DNA of 36,626 nt from Flavobacterium fluviatile (GCF_010645065.1 NZ_JAADZW010000030.1:1-36626), one strand, 5' to 3'; numbered from the stretch's first letter, positions 21,763 through 31,219 are shown. Numbers and translations are program-made. Notes: generated by a model from the letters alone, not told the origin.

Positions 21763-24522
21763 ATGAAAAGAATTTTACTTTACATGGCTTTGCTGTTTGT
21801 TGGAGCAAATGTTAAAGGGCAAACAATTACAAAATCTTCCGGATGGCTTGAGTCTGCTTTTGTAGAATGGTCACCTGTGGCGGGAGCTGAGAGTTATAAT
21901 GTTTATTATACTGGTGGCGGAGAAACAAACAAGAAAATTGATGAACAGCTGATTCGCAGTTACGGAACCTATTTTCGAGCCGATGTTCCGGGTATTGCTG
22001 CGGGAAGCTATACTTTGACTGTGAAAGCTGTTATATCTGGTGTTGAAGGTTCAGGGACAAGCACTGGCGCTTTAAGTGTTTTGGCTCATGACCGAGCAGG
22101 TTTTGCTTTTAATGGAGGTCGTGTTCCCGGAGCATATAAAGCTGATGGTACGCCTAAAACCGGCGCTGTGATTTTGTATATTACCCAGAATACAAAAAAC
22201 ACAATTTCGATTAATATTACAGGTGCTAATGCTAATCCTTGTGTTGGCTTACAAAATATTTTATACGGAATCAAGAAAGGTAAAGATACACGTCCTTTTA
22301 TTATTCGTATGATTGGAAATATTACTGATCCAGTTGTTCTTGAGGGGGGAGATGTTGTTATTGAAAATGCTAATAATGCTTCAAGTTATGTAACGCTGGA
22401 AGGTATTGGTAATGATGCGGTTGCAAATGGCTGGGGCATTCGTCTTAAAAAAGCATCAAACATAGAAATTAGGAATATTGGATTAATGTTGACTGATGCT
22501 GGTGAAGGAGATAATATAGGTCTTCAGGCTGATAATAATTACGTTTGGGTGCACAATTGTGATTTGTTTTACGGTGCACCGGGAGGAGATGCTGATCAGG
22601 TAAAAGGAGATGGAGCTTTGGATAGTAAAGAATCAACATTTGTTACGTTTTCTTATAATCACTTTTGGGATTCCGGAAAATCTAATCTTTTAGGGAATGG
22701 AAATTCGGAAACTCCTGGATATTTAACTTATCATCATAATTGGTATGATCATTCAGATAGCAGGCATCCGCGTGTAAGAACTCATACTGTTCATGTGTAC
22801 AATAATTATTATGATGGAAATTCAAAATATGGAGCCGGATCTACACTGGGATCGTCTGTATTTATGGAAGCAAATTTTTTCCGTAACTGTAAGTATCCTA
22901 TGCTTACTTCCGGGCAAGGTACTGATAAGTATGGAGGTGCAGTAGGGACTTTCTCCGGAGAGGCTGGAGGAACAATAAAGGCTTTTAATAATGTTATGAG
23001 TGGCCAAACACGTTATGTTGTTTATGACGCAATCAATAATCCAATAGAATTCGATGCGATTGAAGTGACGGATAAATCACTTCCTGTAAGCAATAGTATT
23101 AAGTCAAAATCAGGATCAAATGTTTATAATAATTTTGATATTGATCCTTTAATTATGTATTCTTATACTGCTGATAGTCCGGCTGATGCAAAAACAAATA
23201 CAATGGCTTATGCTGGACGTGTTGAAGGAGGAGATTTGAAATGGACTTTTAACAATGCCGTCGATGACACTTCATCAGATGTGAATACAGCATTAAAAAC
23301 AGCTCTAACAAACTATACAACAAAATTGGTTGCAGTACAGGGAGAAACTGCAGCGCCGGGTAACCAAACATTAACAGCAACTACAAGCAACAATAATCAA
23401 ACAGTGTCCAGTGGTACTGCAATTAGTAATATTGTATTTACATGGGGAGGTGATGCCACTGATGTATCTGTTACAGGATTACCAAACGGAATTACTGCTA
23501 CAAAAAACACTACTGCTAAAACATTAACGCTTTCGGGAACGCCTACTGAAACAAAGGAATATACAGTAACGACAACAGGAAGTGCAGGGACTGCTGCTTC
23601 AGATTCAGGAACAATCACTGTGCTGCCTCCAAGTAGTCAAGTGCTTACTCTGACTAGTAATAATAATAGCACGCAGACGATAACTTTAGGTTCGGCTATT
23701 GCTCCGATTGTATTAACATGGAGCGGGGATGCTGTAGATGCTGAAGTAGATACATTGCCTGCAGGTCTTGGATCAGTAAAGGATATGTCAGCAAAAACAA
23801 TTACAATATCTGGTACTCCAACAGCAACAGGTTCGTTTACTTTTACGGTAACTACTTCGGGTAGTATCGGGACACTGGTTTCAGTATCGGGAACTATTAC
23901 TGTTAATAGTGTACCTGTAGGTGATGTAATTCACAATTATACATTGTCTGGAACGACAAGTAATTTTTATACATTTCTTGGGAGTGCAAAATCTGGTCCT
24001 GCAGCAACAACATATGAGGGATTATCATTGACAAAGGCTCACAAAATGGATTCTGCTGGAAAAGTAACTTATACTACAACCGCAGCATCAACTTTAACAC
24101 TAGTTATTTTAAGTGCTAAAACTTCTCCAACTATCAAGCTTAACGGCACAGCTTATCCAATTCCTGCTGATGGGGTTTTAGTAATCCCGAATGTTCCTGC
24201 AGGTTTAAATACCATTCTACAAGGCAATGGTGAATCGCATTTATATTACCTTAAAACCTCATACGCAACGTTAGGTATAGGAGATAATGTCCAGATTTCA
24301 AAATTAGCTGTATATCCTAACCCTGTTTCCGATCAATTATTTATTTCTTCTGAAAATGAAAAGGTAGAAAATGTAATGATTTACAGTTTGTCAGGTGCGG
24401 TGGTGAAAAATGTTTCAAATGAGGTTGAATCAGTTGATGTCAGCGATCTTGCTTCAGGTAATTATATTGTAAAAGTGACAACGGATGAAGGTACTGTTAC
24501 TAAGAAAATTTTTAAAAAATAA
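21763..24522 (+). CDS. Secreted multidomain pectate lyase (PL1) with T9SS tail
   Basis: Cleaves pectate by beta-elimination outside the cell. It has 919 aa. Residues 1-20 are a signal peptide. Residues 20-105 are a fibronectin III-like domain (AFVEWSPVAGAESYNVYYTG). Residues ~110-510 are the PL1 right-handed helix with WVHNCDLFYG, Ca-binding Asp residues (GDADQVKGDGALD), TYHHNWYDHSDSRHPRVR (catalytic Arg) and VHVYNNYYDG. Two related Ig-like modules of about 88 aa follow (each ending GTPTxT...GTITV). Next come a beta-rich domain (~720-840) and a type IX sorting domain: AVYPNPVSDQLFIS ... GNYIVKVTTDEG ... IFKK. The protein should therefore cross the outer membrane through T9SS. A LacI-type palindrome upstream suggests substrate induction. 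Confidence 0.93.
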   Translation: MKRILLYMALLFVGANVKGQTITKSSGWLESAFVEWSPVAGAESYNVYYTGGGETNKKIDEQLIRSYGTYFRADVPGIAAGSYTLTVKAVISGVEGSGTSTGALSVLAHDRAGFAFNGGRVPGAYKADGTPKTGAVILYITQNTKNTISINITGANANPCVGLQNILYGIKKGKDTRPFIIRMIGNITDPVVLEGGDVVIENANNASSYVTLEGIGNDAVANGWGIRLKKASNIEIRNIGLMLTDAGEGDNIGLQADNNYVWVHNCDLFYGAPGGDADQVKGDGALDSKESTFVTFSYNHFWDSGKSNLLGNGNSETPGYLTYHHNWYDHSDSRHPRVRTHTVHVYNNYYDGNSKYGAGSTLGSSVFMEANFFRNCKYPMLTSGQGTDKYGGAVGTFSGEAGGTIKAFNNVMSGQTRYVVYDAINNPIEFDAIEVTDKSLPVSNSIKSKSGSNVYNNFDIDPLIMYSYTADSPADAKTNTMAYAGRVEGGDLKWTFNNAVDDTSSDVNTALKTALTNYTTKLVAVQGETAAPGNQTLTATTSNNNQTVSSGTAISNIVFTWGGDATDVSVTGLPNGITATKNTTAKTLTLSGTPTETKEYTVTTTGSAGTAASDSGTITVLPPSSQVLTLTSNNNSTQTITLGSAIAPIVLTWSGDAVDAEVDTLPAGLGSVKDMSAKTITISGTPTATGSFTFTVTTSGSIGTLVSVSGTITVNSVPVGDVIHNYTLSGTTSNFYTFLGSAKSGPAATTYEGLSLTKAHKMDSAGKVTYTTTAASTLTLVILSAKTSPTIKLNGTAYPIPADGVLVIPNVPAGLNTILQGNGESHLYYLKTSYATLGIGDNVQISKLAVYPNPVSDQLFISSENEKVENVMIYSLSGAVVKNVSNEVESVDVSDLASGNYIVKVTTDEGTVTKKIFKK

Positions 24523-24549
24523 TGCCTGACTAACCATTATTTTAAAAGT

Positions 24550-24577
24550 AAAAGGCTTCCAATTTTGGAAGCCTTTT
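24550..24577. terminator. Bidirectional terminator between pectate lyase and ALDH genes
   Basis: AAAAGGCTTCC and GGAAGCCTTTT arms with a 6-base loop, A and T tracts on both sides, placed between two convergent genes. Confidence 0.9.
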
Positions 24578-24592
24578 ATGATTTATTAAACG

Positions 24593-26146
24593 CTACAAAT
24601 CAAATTTTATACCCTGTGCCAATGGAAGGCTCGTTGAATAATTAATAGTATTGGTCTGGCGTCTCATGTAAACTTTCCAGGCATCAGAACCAGATTCTCT
24701 TCCGCCTCCGGTTTCTTTTTCGCCTCCAAAAGCACCTCCAATTTCAGCTCCTGAAGTTCCAATATTTACATTAGCAATTCCGCAATCAGATCCGGTAACC
24801 GATAAAAATCTTTCGGCTTCACGCAAATTGTTGGTCATAATTGCAGATGATAATCCTTGTGCAACACCATTTTGAATTTCAATGGCATTATCGACTTCAC
24901 CAGCATATTTTATCAGATATAAAACTGGTGCAAAGGTTTCATGTTGGACTATTTCAAATGCATTTTCTGCTTCGGCAATAGCAGGTTTTACATAACAGCC
25001 GCTTTCATAACCCTCGGCGGAAAGTACGCCGCCTTCCACTAAAATTGTTCCTCCTTCTGCAACAACTCTGTTTAGGGCTTTTGCATACATTTCAACAGCA
25101 TGAATGTCAATTAATGGTCCTACGTGATTGTTTTCGTCAAGCGGATTTCCGATTCGTAATTGTTTGTAAGCAGCAACTAAAGCTTCTTTTACCTTATCAT
25201 AAATACTTTCGTGAATAATCAGTCGTCGTGTTGAAGTACAGCGTTGTCCGGCAGTACCTACAGCACCAAAAACAGCACCAATCACGGTCATTTTTATATC
25301 GGCATCCGGAGTTACAATAATGGCATTGTTACCTCCTAATTCTAATAATGATTTGCCTAAACGTCCGGCAACAGCCTGGGCTACTATTTTTCCCATTCGG
25401 GTAGAACCGGTTGCAGAAATTAAAGGAATTCGTGTATCAGCTGTCATTAATTCGCCAATGGTATAATCACCATTTACCAAACATGAAATTCCTTCAGGTA
25501 AATTATTTTCTTTGATAACCTGAGCAATTATATTTTGGCAGGCGATTCCGCAAAGGGGTGTTTTTTCTGAAGGTTTCCAGACACAAACATCTCCGCAAAT
25601 CCATGCTAAGGCTGTGTTCCAGGACCAAACGGCAACGGGAAAATTAAATGCTGAAATGATTCCTACAATTCCTAAGGAATGATATTGCTCATACATACGA
25701 TGTCCGGATCTTTCAGAATGCATCGTTAATCCGTGCAACTGGCGCGACAAACCTACTGCAAAATCACAAATGTCAATCATTTCCTGTACTTCTCCATACC
25801 CTTCCTGTAATGATTTGCCCATTTCATAAGAAACCAATTTGCCAAGGGCTTCTTTATTTTGGCGTAATTTTGCTCCAAACTGACGCACAATTTCTCCACG
25901 CTGAGGTGCCGGAATTAAACGAAATGTTTTAAAAGCTTCTGTTGCAGACTGCATTACTTTTTCGTAATCTTCAGCTGTAGAGATTTTTACGGATGCGATT
26001 AATTTTCCGTCAACAGGGGAATAACTATCTAAAATTTCTCCGGAAGAAAAATTTTCCAGACCCGTTGATGTTCCTTCATTTATAAATTTGATGCCCAATT
26101 TTTCAAGGGCTTCATTAATTCCAAATTGAGATGCTATTGTTGTCAT
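24593..26146 (-). CDS. ALDH7-family aldehyde dehydrogenase (aminoadipate-semialdehyde/P6C type)
   Basis: NAD-dependent oxidation of an aldehyde, probably 2-aminoadipate 6-semialdehyde (in equilibrium with piperideine-6-carboxylate) in lysine breakdown. It has 517 aa. The active-site Cys is C303 in GTAGQRCTSTRRL and the general-base Glu is E269 in LLELGGNNAIIV. The nucleotide-binding part has AFNFPVAVWSWNTALAWICG and WKPSEKTPL. The GTAGQRCTSTRR and ELGGNNAI forms are those of antiquitin (ALDH7). The end of the protein (GGEKETGGGRESGSDAWK) is also family-typical. No other lysine-catabolism gene is adjacent, so the pathway is inferred from the family alone. Confidence 0.87.
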   Translation of the reverse strand: MTTIASQFGINEALEKLGIKFINEGTSTGLENFSSGEILDSYSPVDGKLIASVKISTAEDYEKVMQSATEAFKTFRLIPAPQRGEIVRQFGAKLRQNKEALGKLVSYEMGKSLQEGYGEVQEMIDICDFAVGLSRQLHGLTMHSERSGHRMYEQYHSLGIVGIISAFNFPVAVWSWNTALAWICGDVCVWKPSEKTPLCGIACQNIIAQVIKENNLPEGISCLVNGDYTIGELMTADTRIPLISATGSTRMGKIVAQAVAGRLGKSLLELGGNNAIIVTPDADIKMTVIGAVFGAVGTAGQRCTSTRRLIIHESIYDKVKEALVAAYKQLRIGNPLDENNHVGPLIDIHAVEMYAKALNRVVAEGGTILVEGGVLSAEGYESGCYVKPAIAEAENAFEIVQHETFAPVLYLIKYAGEVDNAIEIQNGVAQGLSSAIMTNNLREAERFLSVTGSDCGIANVNIGTSGAEIGGAFGGEKETGGGRESGSDAWKVYMRRQTNTINYSTSLPLAQGIKFDL

Positions 26147-26316
26147 TATAACTTTTTTATTTTAAAATGTGATATTTTTACGTAAAGATATTGTTTTCAG
26201 ATTGAATTTTCCTGTTGAAGTATAAAGTAAATTTAGGCTTATTTACAGGATTTTCGAAAATACAAGTAACTAAATTCACTTTAATTGATGAAATTTGTGA
26301 CCGTAAAAATTTGGGT

Positions 26317-27276
26317 ATGAAAATTATAAAAATACTTTTAGTCTGTTTGGTTCTTATGCCAAATCATTCATTTTCCCAGAAAGCTCAAAAAACAGCTTTT
26401 CAGGTTGTTCCTTTGGGAGTTAAGGGCGGCATTGACGAAAAAAATCTTTCGGCTTATTTAGTGTCGCCTGTAAACACGAAAGATTACATCTGTCTGGATG
26501 CCGGAACAATAAATGCAGGAATTGAGCAGGCTATTGAAAATAAGGTGTTCAGGGTTTCTGCAAGTGAAGTTTTGCGGAAATACATTAAAGGATATTTGAT
26601 TTCACACGCCCATTTAGATCATGTTTCGGGGTTGATAATTAACTCACCTGCAGATTCATCGAAAACGGTTTACGCTGCAAAAAAATGCATGGAAATGATG
26701 GAAGACCACTATTTTAATGACCAGACCTGGGCTAATTTTGGAGACGAAGGACCTGGTTTTCATATCAGGCGTTATCATTTTCAGACTTTAAATCTAAAAG
26801 AAGAAACCGCAATTACTAATACAAAAATGACGGTAAAAACTTTTCCGTTAAGTCACGTGAATCCATACGAAAGTGCTGCTTTTTTAATTAGAAACAATGA
26901 TGATTATGTTCTGTATCTTGGTGATACGGGACCGGATGCAGTAGAAAAAAGTAATAACCTGAAGGACTTATGGACAGCTGTTGCGCCATTAATTCAGAGT
27001 AAACAATTAAAAGGCATTTTTATAGAAGTTTCATTCCCGAATGAGCAGCCGGATCAGTTTTTATTTGGACATCTGACACCTGAATATCTGATGGATGAAC
27101 TTCATAAATTAGAGAAATTAGCAGGCAAAAATTCTTTAAACGGATTTAAAATTGTGATCACACATTTAAAACCGCCTGCTAAGAATATTGTAAAAATTAA
27201 AGAACAATTGAAAATTCAGAATGATTTGGGATTGAAATTAATCTTTCCTGAACAGGGGAAAAGTTTTGAGTTGTAG
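26317..27276 (+). CDS. Secreted class II 3',5'-cyclic-nucleotide phosphodiesterase
   Basis: Hydrolyses cyclic nucleotides. It has 319 aa from ATG 26317, which opens a signal peptide (MKIIKILLVCLVLMPNHSFS). The open frame extends 34 codons upstream without a credible start. The metallo-beta-lactamase-like metal site H97, H99, D101, H102 lies in SHAHLDHVSGLIINSP, which fits the PDE class II signature H-x-H-L-D-H-x-x-G. Further His/Asp residues are in FPLSHVNPYES and YLGDTGPDA, and ITHLKPP completes the site. Export means it acts on cyclic nucleotides in the periplasm or outside. It is divergent from the ALDH gene and lies 54 bp upstream of the aminotransferase. Confidence 0.88.
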   Translation: MKIIKILLVCLVLMPNHSFSQKAQKTAFQVVPLGVKGGIDEKNLSAYLVSPVNTKDYICLDAGTINAGIEQAIENKVFRVSASEVLRKYIKGYLISHAHLDHVSGLIINSPADSSKTVYAAKKCMEMMEDHYFNDQTWANFGDEGPGFHIRRYHFQTLNLKEETAITNTKMTVKTFPLSHVNPYESAAFLIRNNDDYVLYLGDTGPDAVEKSNNLKDLWTAVAPLIQSKQLKGIFIEVSFPNEQPDQFLFGHLTPEYLMDELHKLEKLAGKNSLNGFKIVITHLKPPAKNIVKIKEQLKIQNDLGLKLIFPEQGKSFEL

Positions 27277-27330
27277 TTTCTGGGATTTATTATATTTTCG
27301 TTTTTTAAACCTGGAAAGGGAAAAATCTGT

Positions 27331-28488
27331 ATGGAAAAAATTAATTTTTATATTCCTGATTTGAATCCGGATGCAGTTAAATATGTAAATACTGCGCTGC
27401 ATTCAGGAAAAAGTTTATTCAGGGGTGACTTTCATGAAAAATGTACACAATATTTTGATACCCTTTTCTTTCCGTCAAAATCATATTTAGTATCGTCTTG
27501 TACAGATGCTATCTGTATGGCTTTAATAACATTAGAATTGCAGCAACGAGATGAAATAATTATTCCTTCGTTTACTTTTGTAAGTGTTGCCAATGCCTTA
27601 AAAAACAGAGGCTGCCAGATAAAACTTGCCGATTCACTGGAAAATAGTCCGGATATGGATTTAGATTCGGTTAAAAAATTAATTACATCTGAAACAAAAG
27701 CGGTAATAGATGTTTATTATGGTGGAATAGTATCTGAAGAAAATTTAAGGATTCGCCAATTCTGCAAGGAGAATAATCTTTTTTATATTGCTGATGCGGC
27801 GCATTTATTAATTTCTGAACAAACAGCGAAAACTATCATAGAAATCGCGGATATAACTGTTTTTTCTTTTCATGAGACAAAAGTTTTAAATTGTGGTCAG
27901 GGAGGTTTGATGGTCTTAAATAGGAATGAGAAAAATAAAACTGCAAATGAAATTTACAATCATGGCACAGACAAATTCTCGCTAAACATTTCAAATAAAA
28001 AATTTTATGAATGGACTAATGAAGGTTTAGAATTTAATCTTAATGAAATTTCATGTGCTTTGTTATGGAGTCAGATTGAGGGTTCAAAAAAAATTATTGA
28101 CAATCTTAGAAAAATTGTCTTAAAATATAATGAGTGCTTAAAAGCATTAAAAAACAGTGGAAAAATCAAAAACTGGTCCGAATCAGACGCTTCATCGTTC
28201 TGTCCAACAATAATGTATTTGGTACTGGATTCAGATGAAAACTGCATAAACTTAAAAGAATATTTAAGTTATAAAAATATTGACACAAGACAGCATTATT
28301 ATCCGTTGCATCAATCACAATTTTACAGGGAGAAGTTACAACAGGAGGACAACTGCAATAATGCATCAAATTTATACGGACAGTTACTCAGACTTCCTCT
28401 TTATAACTCACTTTCACAAGAAGATGTGATAACTATTTGTAATTCTATTTTAACATTTTATGGAGCAAAAGACTCAGCTTTGGTTTAA
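27331..28488 (+). CDS. DegT/DnrJ/EryC1/StrS sugar aminotransferase
   Basis: PLP enzyme expected to convert a nucleotide-linked keto sugar to an amino sugar (for example a 4-amino-4,6-dideoxy sugar). It has 385 aa. K184 in VFSFHETKVLNCGQGG is the PLP lysine. D155 in YIADAAHL contacts the pyridine nitrogen. SSCTDAICMALITL and IIIPSFTFVSVANAL are the usual N-terminal landmarks. The SFHETK form is closest to the WecE/RfbH-like groups. Odd points are AAH where AAQ or AAH is variable and CGQGG where most members have GGEGG. The downstream oxygenase gene starts 29 bp before this gene ends, so the two are translationally coupled. The exact sugar is unknown. Confidence 0.88.
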   Translation: MEKINFYIPDLNPDAVKYVNTALHSGKSLFRGDFHEKCTQYFDTLFFPSKSYLVSSCTDAICMALITLELQQRDEIIIPSFTFVSVANALKNRGCQIKLADSLENSPDMDLDSVKKLITSETKAVIDVYYGGIVSEENLRIRQFCKENNLFYIADAAHLLISEQTAKTIIEIADITVFSFHETKVLNCGQGGLMVLNRNEKNKTANEIYNHGTDKFSLNISNKKFYEWTNEGLEFNLNEISCALLWSQIEGSKKIIDNLRKIVLKYNECLKALKNSGKIKNWSESDASSFCPTIMYLVLDSDENCINLKEYLSYKNIDTRQHYYPLHQSQFYREKLQQEDNCNNASNLYGQLLRLPLYNSLSQEDVITICNSILTFYGAKDSALV

Positions 28489-29203
28489 TGATTTAGACCC
28501 GACAGCCAAATATTTTGGTGATGAACCGCCAATTATTATCGTTGACAATTATCAGGAAGTAATTGACATTAAAAAAAATCTGGGAATCCTGTATGATGAA
28601 TTAAAGCAGTTCCTTTTGTTGAATGAAATGGATCCTTATTTTAATACTTCTTTAGTAAATAATGAAAAAGACTGGAAAACCATTGGACTCAAAGTTTGGG
28701 GAATTCCATTACTCAAAAAAGCAAAAAAATTTCCTCAAACGAATGCGCTTTTAAAACAACATAAAAGCATTTTAACCTTTTCATTCAATAAATTAGAACC
28801 AAATAGTGTCATAAAGCCACATTCGGGTGATTGTAACGGAACGATAAGAATTCACATTGGGCTGGATGTTCCGGCAAGTCTTCCATTATGCGGCTTCAGG
28901 GTAAAAGGAACAGAACAACCGTGGGAAAACGGAGAAGCTTTTGGTTTTATTGATGCTTTTGAACATGAATCATGGAACAGAACAAGTTCTCCCAGATATA
29001 TTATTTTACTTGATATAATTAGACCCGAATTGAAGAAGTGGAAAAATTATATTTGTTTCAGGGTTTTAATGAGTCTGCTCCTTCAAAAAATTGTGTATGT
29101 TTTCCCCTTTCTCTTAAAAAGTCCGGACTGGTTTAAAAAGAGTATTTTTGTATTGCTGGGATTGCCAAAATATATTCTTGCAATTTTTAGTCGGGAAAAA
29201 TAA
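28460..29203 (+). CDS. Aspartyl/asparaginyl beta-hydroxylase-like Fe(II)/2-oxoglutarate oxygenase
   Basis: Predicted dioxygenase of 247 aa. The core has H121 in LEPNSVIKPHSGDCNGTIRI, H169 in AFEHESWNRTSSPRY (iron ligands) and R179 (2-oxoglutarate binding), the Asp_Arg_Hydrox pattern. In such proteins the substrate may be a peptide side chain, a lipid (LpxO-like) or a small molecule. The last ~50 residues are hydrophobic and basic (VLMSLLLQKIVYVFPFLL ... LLGLPKYILAIF), suggesting membrane association and hence a lipid-linked substrate. It overlaps the aminotransferase by 29 bp. Its 3' end overlaps the convergent GNAT gene by 17 bp. Confidence 0.8.
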   Translation: MEQKTQLWFNDLDPTAKYFGDEPPIIIVDNYQEVIDIKKNLGILYDELKQFLLLNEMDPYFNTSLVNNEKDWKTIGLKVWGIPLLKKAKKFPQTNALLKQHKSILTFSFNKLEPNSVIKPHSGDCNGTIRIHIGLDVPASLPLCGFRVKGTEQPWENGEAFGFIDAFEHESWNRTSSPRYIILLDIIRPELKKWKNYICFRVLMSLLLQKIVYVFPFLLKSPDWFKKSIFVLLGLPKYILAIFSREK

Positions 29204-29822
29204 TTTTAAATTCTGATCCCAAAACGATATTTTCTTCTTTCAGTATTTTTTGAATAAAGTGATCCATTTCAGTTTTTTCAAAATAAAATTCTACAGTGTC
29301 AGTAATCTTTAAATCATTTGGGAATTTTGATATTGTGTTATAAAAATCGTTCTTTTTCAAAGAAAATATGCTGTAAAGCGGATGCTCTTCTTTTAAAACA
29401 TAACCTATCAATTTATTAAATTGGAGGGCATTATCATTATCATTTAAAACCTTTACAATGTTTTCCCTGAGGTTGAAATTAAATCCGCAATAGGTAAATA
29501 AAAGTGAGATTAATATAGGATAACCAGTTCCGTAAATCGTATTATCAATTAGAAATATACCACTGTTGTAACTGATTTTTTGTTCCCAGTCAATGTTGTC
29601 AGAATAAATAAGGCCAATGGGTTCATGGTCAATTTTGCATATAAAAAACAGTTTATTTTTGGTAACAACATCTTCAAACCAAATCTCCTGCTCATCAAAA
29701 GTAATATATTCCCGATAAATCATTTTGTTCTGAATGCTTTCAAGATTTCTCCAATTCCGAATTTGTTCTATATGGTGACTTTTGATGCTTTCCAGTTCAA
29801 TATTTTGATATTTTATAATCAT
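29187..29822 (-). CDS. GNAT-family N-acyltransferase
   Basis: Predicted acyl-CoA- or acyl-ACP-dependent transferase of 211 aa. The N-terminus IELESIKSHHIEQIRNWRN and FDEQEIWFEDVV match the start of PseH-like GNAT enzymes that acylate amino groups of nucleotide sugars. FFICKIDHEPIGLIYSDNID supplies the central strands, and VLNDNDNALQFNKLIGYV is the C-terminal GNAT helix. It is the last gene of the minus-strand operon, 4 bp after the GT2 gene. With the sugar aminotransferase opposite, it probably acylates the new amino group. The neighbouring ACP/KAS III/SDR genes could supply the acyl donor. The donor is inferred. Confidence 0.75.
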   Translation of the reverse strand: MIIKYQNIELESIKSHHIEQIRNWRNLESIQNKMIYREYITFDEQEIWFEDVVTKNKLFFICKIDHEPIGLIYSDNIDWEQKISYNSGIFLIDNTIYGTGYPILISLLFTYCGFNFNLRENIVKVLNDNDNALQFNKLIGYVLKEEHPLYSIFSLKKNDFYNTISKFPNDLKITDTVEFYFEKTEMDHFIQKILKEENIVLGSEFKIIFPD

Positions 29823-29826
29823 TTTT

Positions 29827-30450
29827 TTAAAATGTTTGTTTCAAATATTTAAAATAGTCTTTGAGTTTATATCTGGATTTTTTCAATAATGATTTTCTGT
29901 GAACTACATCAAAATAGCCTATGGATGGAGTAAGTTTTGCTAATTTTTTATCCAAAAGTTCATCCGAAATACCCGAATTAATTAATCTTTCATTTATTGC
30001 CTGTGTCCAGATTCTGAAAGATGATTTTGATTCATTTGAATTTCGGAGCAATTTTCGAACTATTTTTCTCCAGATAGCTTCCTGAATTTCTATAAATCGG
30101 GCATAAACCAAATCGTTGCCAGATGTTATGAGATAATTTTGCATTTTTAGAATAAAGTCAGAATTGTGCTGACCATCATCATCCATAGTAACAATAAATT
30201 TACCTTTTGCGATGACACAACCTTGATATGTAGCCTGATGTTGTCCATAATTTCGGTCTAATTGAAGTGCTTTAACATTCTCAAACTGTTTTTCCAGATT
30301 ATATAAAGCCAGTTTTTCATTATAATTGTTACCGTCGTCAACCAGAATTATTTCGTGTGAAACAGTATTTAAGACAAGTTTCAGTTCAGCCAAAACAGTT
30401 TTTAATACTGATGAAGACTTGTAGCATGGTATGATGACAGAAATTTCCAA
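29827..30450 (-). CDS. Family 2 glycosyltransferase
   Basis: GT-A glycosyltransferase of 207 aa. EISVIIPCYKSSSVL is the nucleotide-binding start, VDDG lies at 37-40 and the DxD metal site is DDDGQH at 90-94. LQLDRNYGQHQATYQG resembles polyprenyl-phosphate sugar transferases such as ArnC/DPM1 types. The length fits a bare catalytic domain without the membrane anchor of longer members. The start is TTG at 30450, two bases after the SDR stop; no in-frame ATG precedes the conserved EISVIIPCY. This near-contiguous gene packing indicates translational coupling. It probably transfers the modified sugar to a lipid carrier or glycan. Confidence 0.83.
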   Translation of the reverse strand: MEISVIIPCYKSSSVLKTVLAELKLVLNTVSHEIILVDDGNNYNEKLALYNLEKQFENVKALQLDRNYGQHQATYQGCVIAKGKFIVTMDDDGQHNSDFILKMQNYLITSGNDLVYARFIEIQEAIWRKIVRKLLRNSNESKSSFRIWTQAINERLINSGISDELLDKKLAKLTPSIGYFDVVHRKSLLKKSRYKLKDYFKYLKQTF

Positions 30451-30452
30451 TT

Positions 30453-31214
30453 TTACAAAGTACCTAAATGCAGGCCGCCGTCCAGAACAATATTGTTTCC
30501 CGTCATCCAGCGCGACTGGCCGCTAAGGAGGAAAGCACATAAATTGGCCACATCTTTTGGATAACCAACTCCTAATGGATATTTGTCTAAATGTTTGTTC
30601 ATAGTATCTTCAGAGATATTATCAACCGCTTCATCAAATAATGGGGTCTTTACCATGCCGGGAGAAATTGAATTTGCCCTTATTCTTTTATTCGAAAACT
30701 CCAATGCCACATTTCTCACATAAGCTTCCAGAGCTGCTTTGGAAGAGCTGTAAAGTGTGCCACCCAGGTGAGGGAACTGACTCGAAATAGAGGATATAAA
30801 AACCAATGATCCGTTTTCGTTTATTTTTTTTTGTTTTAGCAGTAAACTAACAATTATCGCTGCAGTATAAAAATTAGTATGCATCATGGAGTCAATTTTT
30901 TTCCAATTAATAAAAGATGCGGGAAACGGTTCAATTTTACCGGAAGAGATGACAACTCCATCCAGAGGACTAATTTTAGCTATAAATTCAGCAACTGCTT
31001 TTTCGTCTGTTAAATCAAGGGCGAAAATAGCAAACGTAGCACTTGCAGCTAATGAAATACACTTTTTTTGTGTTTCTTCGAGGTTTTCAATGTTGCGTCC
31101 CAACAAAATCAGACTGGCACCATCTTCTGCCAGACGACAGGCTGTTTCTCTTCCAATACCGGATGAAGCTCCGGTTATTAAAAAAGTTTTATTCTGAAAA
31201 TCGTAAGTTTTCAT
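30453..31214 (-). CDS. Short-chain dehydrogenase/reductase (FabG-like)
   Basis: NAD(P)H-dependent reductase of 253 aa. The Rossmann motif is TGASSGIGRET (residues 14-24), the catalytic residues are S142 region, Y155 and K159 in LYSSSKAALEAYV, and the C-terminus is WMTGNNIVLDGGLHLG. The overall form is that of 3-oxoacyl-ACP reductases. It lies between a dedicated KAS III (5 bp gap) and the GT2 gene (2 bp gap), so reducing a 3-oxoacyl-ACP to a 3-hydroxyacyl group is the likely job. Reduction of a keto sugar is the alternative. Confidence 0.85.
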   Translation of the reverse strand: MKTYDFQNKTFLITGASSGIGRETACRLAEDGASLILLGRNIENLEETQKKCISLAASATFAIFALDLTDEKAVAEFIAKISPLDGVVISSGKIEPFPASFINWKKIDSMMHTNFYTAAIIVSLLLKQKKINENGSLVFISSISSQFPHLGGTLYSSSKAALEAYVRNVALEFSNKRIRANSISPGMVKTPLFDEAVDNISEDTMNKHLDKYPLGVGYPKDVANLCAFLLSGQSRWMTGNNIVLDGGLHLGTL

Positions 31215-31219
31215 TGCTG

